A stretch of 64,000 bases of DNA, taken from the NCBI GenBank assembly GCA_007994965.1, contig VOPW01000001.1, positions 930,001 through 994,000 on the forward strand. The letters are read 5' to 3'. The DNA comes from Piscinibacter aquaticus (GTDB lineage Bacteria > Pseudomonadota > Gammaproteobacteria > Burkholderiales > Burkholderiaceae_C). A model generated the notes under the pieces. That model had not been told where the DNA came from. It made no database searches and was given only the letters and a program-made list of their open reading frames with translations. Of this stretch, positions 61,464 through 64,000 are shown one piece after another. Position 1 is the stretch's first letter. Every line of letters begins with the position of its first letter. The position numbers and the translations under genes are program-made.

Positions 61464-64000
61464 ATGGAAGTCACCCGCATCCCGCGCTGCGCGGTCCCAA
61501 CCTGTGGAGCCGTCACACCGCCATCGAGGCGCACGTGCGCTGCGAGCCGCAAGAGCGCGCGGTGCGCCCCGGCGACGAGCTCGAACTGAGGCTGCGCAAG
61601 CTGCTGCCGGAAGTGGCGCCGCTGCGCCCCGTCGGCGAGGCCGATACGGTGCCGCTGGCACGCTGGCTGGAGCGCCTGGCGCTGGCGCTGCAGGCGCGCG
61701 CCGGCTGCCCGGTGAGCTTCGCCCGCACCCGCACCACGCCGGACGACGGCGTCTTCCAGATCGCCGTCGAGTACACCGAGGAGAAGGTCGGCCGCCGCGC
61801 GCTCGAGCTGGCGCAGGCCCTGATTGCCGCCGCCGCCGCCGGTGAGACTTTCGATGCCGACAAGGCCGTGGCCGAGCTGCGCGAGATCGACGAGGACATC
61901 CGCCTCGGCCCCAGCACTGGCTCGATCGTCAACGCCGGCCTGGCGCGTGGCATCCCGTACCGCCGCCTCACCGAAGGCAGCCTGGTGCAGTTCGGCTGGG
62001 GTGCGAAGCAGCGCCGCATCTGGGCGGCCGAGGTCGATTCCACCGGCGCGGTGGCCGAATCGATCGCGCAGGACAAGGACCTGACCAAGCGGCTGCTCGC
62101 CGCGGCCGGCGTGCCGGTGCCGCGCGGCCGGCCGGTGAAGGACGTGGACGATGGCTGGTCCACCGCGCTGCAGCTCGGCCTGCCGGTGGTGGTCAAGCCG
62201 CGCGACGGCAACCAGGGCAAGGGCGTGACGGTCAACATCGTCGACCGCGAGCACTTCGAGGCCGCCTACAAGGCCGCCGACGAGATCGGCGAGGTGATGG
62301 TCGAGCAGTTCCTGCCCGGCCACGACTTCCGCCTGCTCGTCGTCGGCGACAAGCTGGTGGCCGCGGCCCGCCGCGATCCGCCCTTCGTGATCGGCGACGG
62401 CGTGCACACCGTGCGCCAGCTGGTCGACAAGGTGAACGAGGATCCGCGCCGCGGCGATGGCCACGCCACCTCGCTGACCCGCGTTCGGCTCGACGACATC
62501 GCGATGTCGCGCCTGCAGGTGCAGGGCCTCACTGCCGACTCGGTGCCGCCGGTCGGCCAGCGTGTCGTGCTGCGCAACAACGCCAACCTGAGCACCGGTG
62601 GCACCGCCACCGACGTGACGGACGACGTGCACCCGCAGGTGGCGGCGCGCGCCGTCGCCGCGGCGCGCATGATCGGCCTGGAGATCTGCGGCGTCGACGT
62701 GGTCTGCGAGAGCGTCGGCGTGCCGTTGGAGAAGCAGCGCGGCGGCATCGTCGAGGTCAACGCGGCGCCCGGGCTGCGCATGCACCGGCGCCGAGCTTTG
62801 GCAAGCCGCGCGCGGTGGGCGAGGCGATCATCGAGCGCCTCTTCCCGGCCGGGCAGGATGGCCGCATTCCGGTGGTCTCGGTCACCGGCACCAACGGCAA
62901 GACCACCGTCACGCGGCTGATCGCGCACCTGTTCGCCGCCGCGGGCCTGAAGGTCGGCATGACCAACACCGACGGCGTGTGGGTCGACGGCCACCAGATC
63001 GACAGCGGCGACTGCAGCGGCCCGAAGAGCGCGCGCAACGTGCTCGGCCACCCCGACACCGAGGCCGCCGTGCTCGAGACCGCGCGTGGCGGCATCCTGC
63101 GCGAGGGCCTGGGCTTCGACCGCTGCCAGGTCGCAGTGGTGACCAACATCGGCGCGGGTGACCACCTCGGCATGAACTACATCGACACCGTCGAAGGCCT
63201 GGCCGAGGTGAAGAGCGTGATCGTGCAGAACGTGGCGCCGACCGGCTTCGCGGTGCTCAACGCTGCCGATCCGATGACGCTGGGCATGGTGCCGCTGTGC
63301 CCCGGCAGCGTGATCCTCTTCGCCGCCGACGGCCAGCACCCGGCGCTGGTGGCGCATCGCGCGCAGGGTGGGCGCTCGGTGTTTGTCGAGGGCGGCGACA
63401 TCGTTGCGGTGGAGGGCTCGGCGCGCGCGCGGCTGGCGCTGCGCGAGGTGCCGCTGACGCGCAACGGCACGATCTCGTTCCAGGTCGAGAACACGCTCGC
63501 AGCGGTAGCCGCCGCCTGGGGCTGCGGCCTGCATTTCGACGCGGTGCGCAGCGGGCTGGCGAGCTTCGTCAACGACACGCAGAACGCGCCAGGCCGCTTC
63601 AACGTGATGGACTATCGCGGCGCCACGGTGATCGCCGACTACGGCCACAACGCCGATGCGATGCGTGCGCTGGTCTCGGCCGTCGACGCGATGCCGGCGC
63701 AGCGCCGCAGCGTGGTGATCAGCGCCGCGGGTGACCGTCGCGACGAGGACATCCGCGACCAGACGCGCATCCTCGGCGCTGCCTTCGACACCGTGTGGCT
63801 CTACCAGGATGCGGCCCAGCGCGGCCGTGCCGATGGCGAGGTGATCGCGCTGCTGCGCGAGGGCCTCGCGGGCGCCACGCGCACCCGCGAAGTGGAGGAG
63901 ATCCGCGGTGAGTTCGTCGCGATCGACCGCGCGCTGGCCGCGCTGCAGCCGGGTGACCTCTGCCTGGTGCTGGTCGATCAGGTGGAGGAGGCGCTCGCCC
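61464..64000 (+). CDS. cphA: Cyanophycin synthetase CphA (3' end outside window; frameshifts)
   Basis: Non-ribosomal ligase that elongates poly-Asp with Arg side chains; the first 846 codons or so are present. MEVTRI.ALRGPNLWSRHTAIEA (one C lost near 61488), ATP-grasp SIAQDKDLTKRLLAAAGVPVP, VVVKPRDGNQGKGVTVNIVD, EVMVEQFLPGHDFRLLVV. Then Mur-ligase: VSVTGTNGKTTVTRLIAH with intact P-loop (near 62880), NTDGVWVDG, LETARGGILREGLGFDRC, VVTNIGAGDHLG, and ADYGHNADAMRAL. The break at 62785-62788 (CACCGGCG for CACCTGGCG) restores LRMHLAPSFGKPRAVGEAI. It follows the paralogue by 20 bases; both probably share one transcript. Confidence 0.95.

Overview
High-GC (about 70%) chromosomal DNA from a betaproteobacterium, most likely order Burkholderiales (Rubrivivax/Leptothrix/Ideonella-like). 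Grounds: the gene set and order (ftsK-lolA-rarA, the DUF934-containing cys cluster, phasin, two cyanophycin synthetases), strong G/C third-position bias and the intergenic repeat style. This placement is inference from gene content; no marker gene was compared. The window is core chromosome with no insertion sequence, prophage, CRISPR array or integron. It is dense with single-base frameshifts in genes that must work (ftsK, valS, uvrD, guaC, fdxA). Roughly half lie where the family-conserved reading restores a CCAGG/CCTGG (Dcm-type) site, so I read them as sequencing/base-calling errors and annotate each gene as one CDS across its breaks.

Layout. 1-5.7 kb: ftsK, lolA, two small unknown genes, rarA. 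5.7-11.8 kb: livHMGF branched-chain amino-acid ABC transporter, a CsgG-like lipoprotein and an orphan Leu/Ile/Val-type binding protein. 11.8-16.6 kb: Bug-type receptor, 2Fe-2S flavin reductase, SDR-like protein, a trypsin-fold PDZ protein without its catalytic His, rhomboid protease, tRNA-Leu. 16.7-25.4 kb: cysM, NUDIX hydrolase, tusA, galU, an atypical D-2-hydroxyacid dehydrogenase, valS, S41 protease, orphan response regulator. 25.3-35.2 kb: guaC, patatin, a two-subunit molybdenum hydroxylase (iorAB-like) divergent from a Crp/Fnr regulator around a perfect palindrome, a UvrD/Rep helicase, small secreted proteins, tRNA-Asn. 35.2-37.5 kb: a TonB-dependent receptor behind a TPP riboswitch, hence probably a thiamine transporter.

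37.6-45.9 kb: a leftward sulfate-assimilation run (TauE exporter, siroheme sulfite reductase, DUF934, cysH, cysD, cysN, cobA) followed by fdxA and a ferredoxin-NADP reductase that could supply its electrons. 46.0-51.0 kb: a patatin lipoprotein and a leftward respiratory module (Tat-exported ferredoxin, NrfD, multiheme cytochrome c, unknown small protein, hemerythrin) lacking any molybdopterin catalytic subunit. 51.3-56.4 kb: a phasin (PHA granules) with duplicated operator-like repeats, then an HDAC-like deacetylase, thioesterase, nitroreductase, NhaD antiporter and hydroxyacid dehydrogenase in tight series. 56.4-64 kb: a cyanophycin locus, with DUF1854 protein plus ABC exporter divergent from two tandem cyanophycin synthetases, the first of which has a ruined Mur-ligase P-loop. 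The cell therefore probably stores both carbon (PHA) and nitrogen (cyanophycin).
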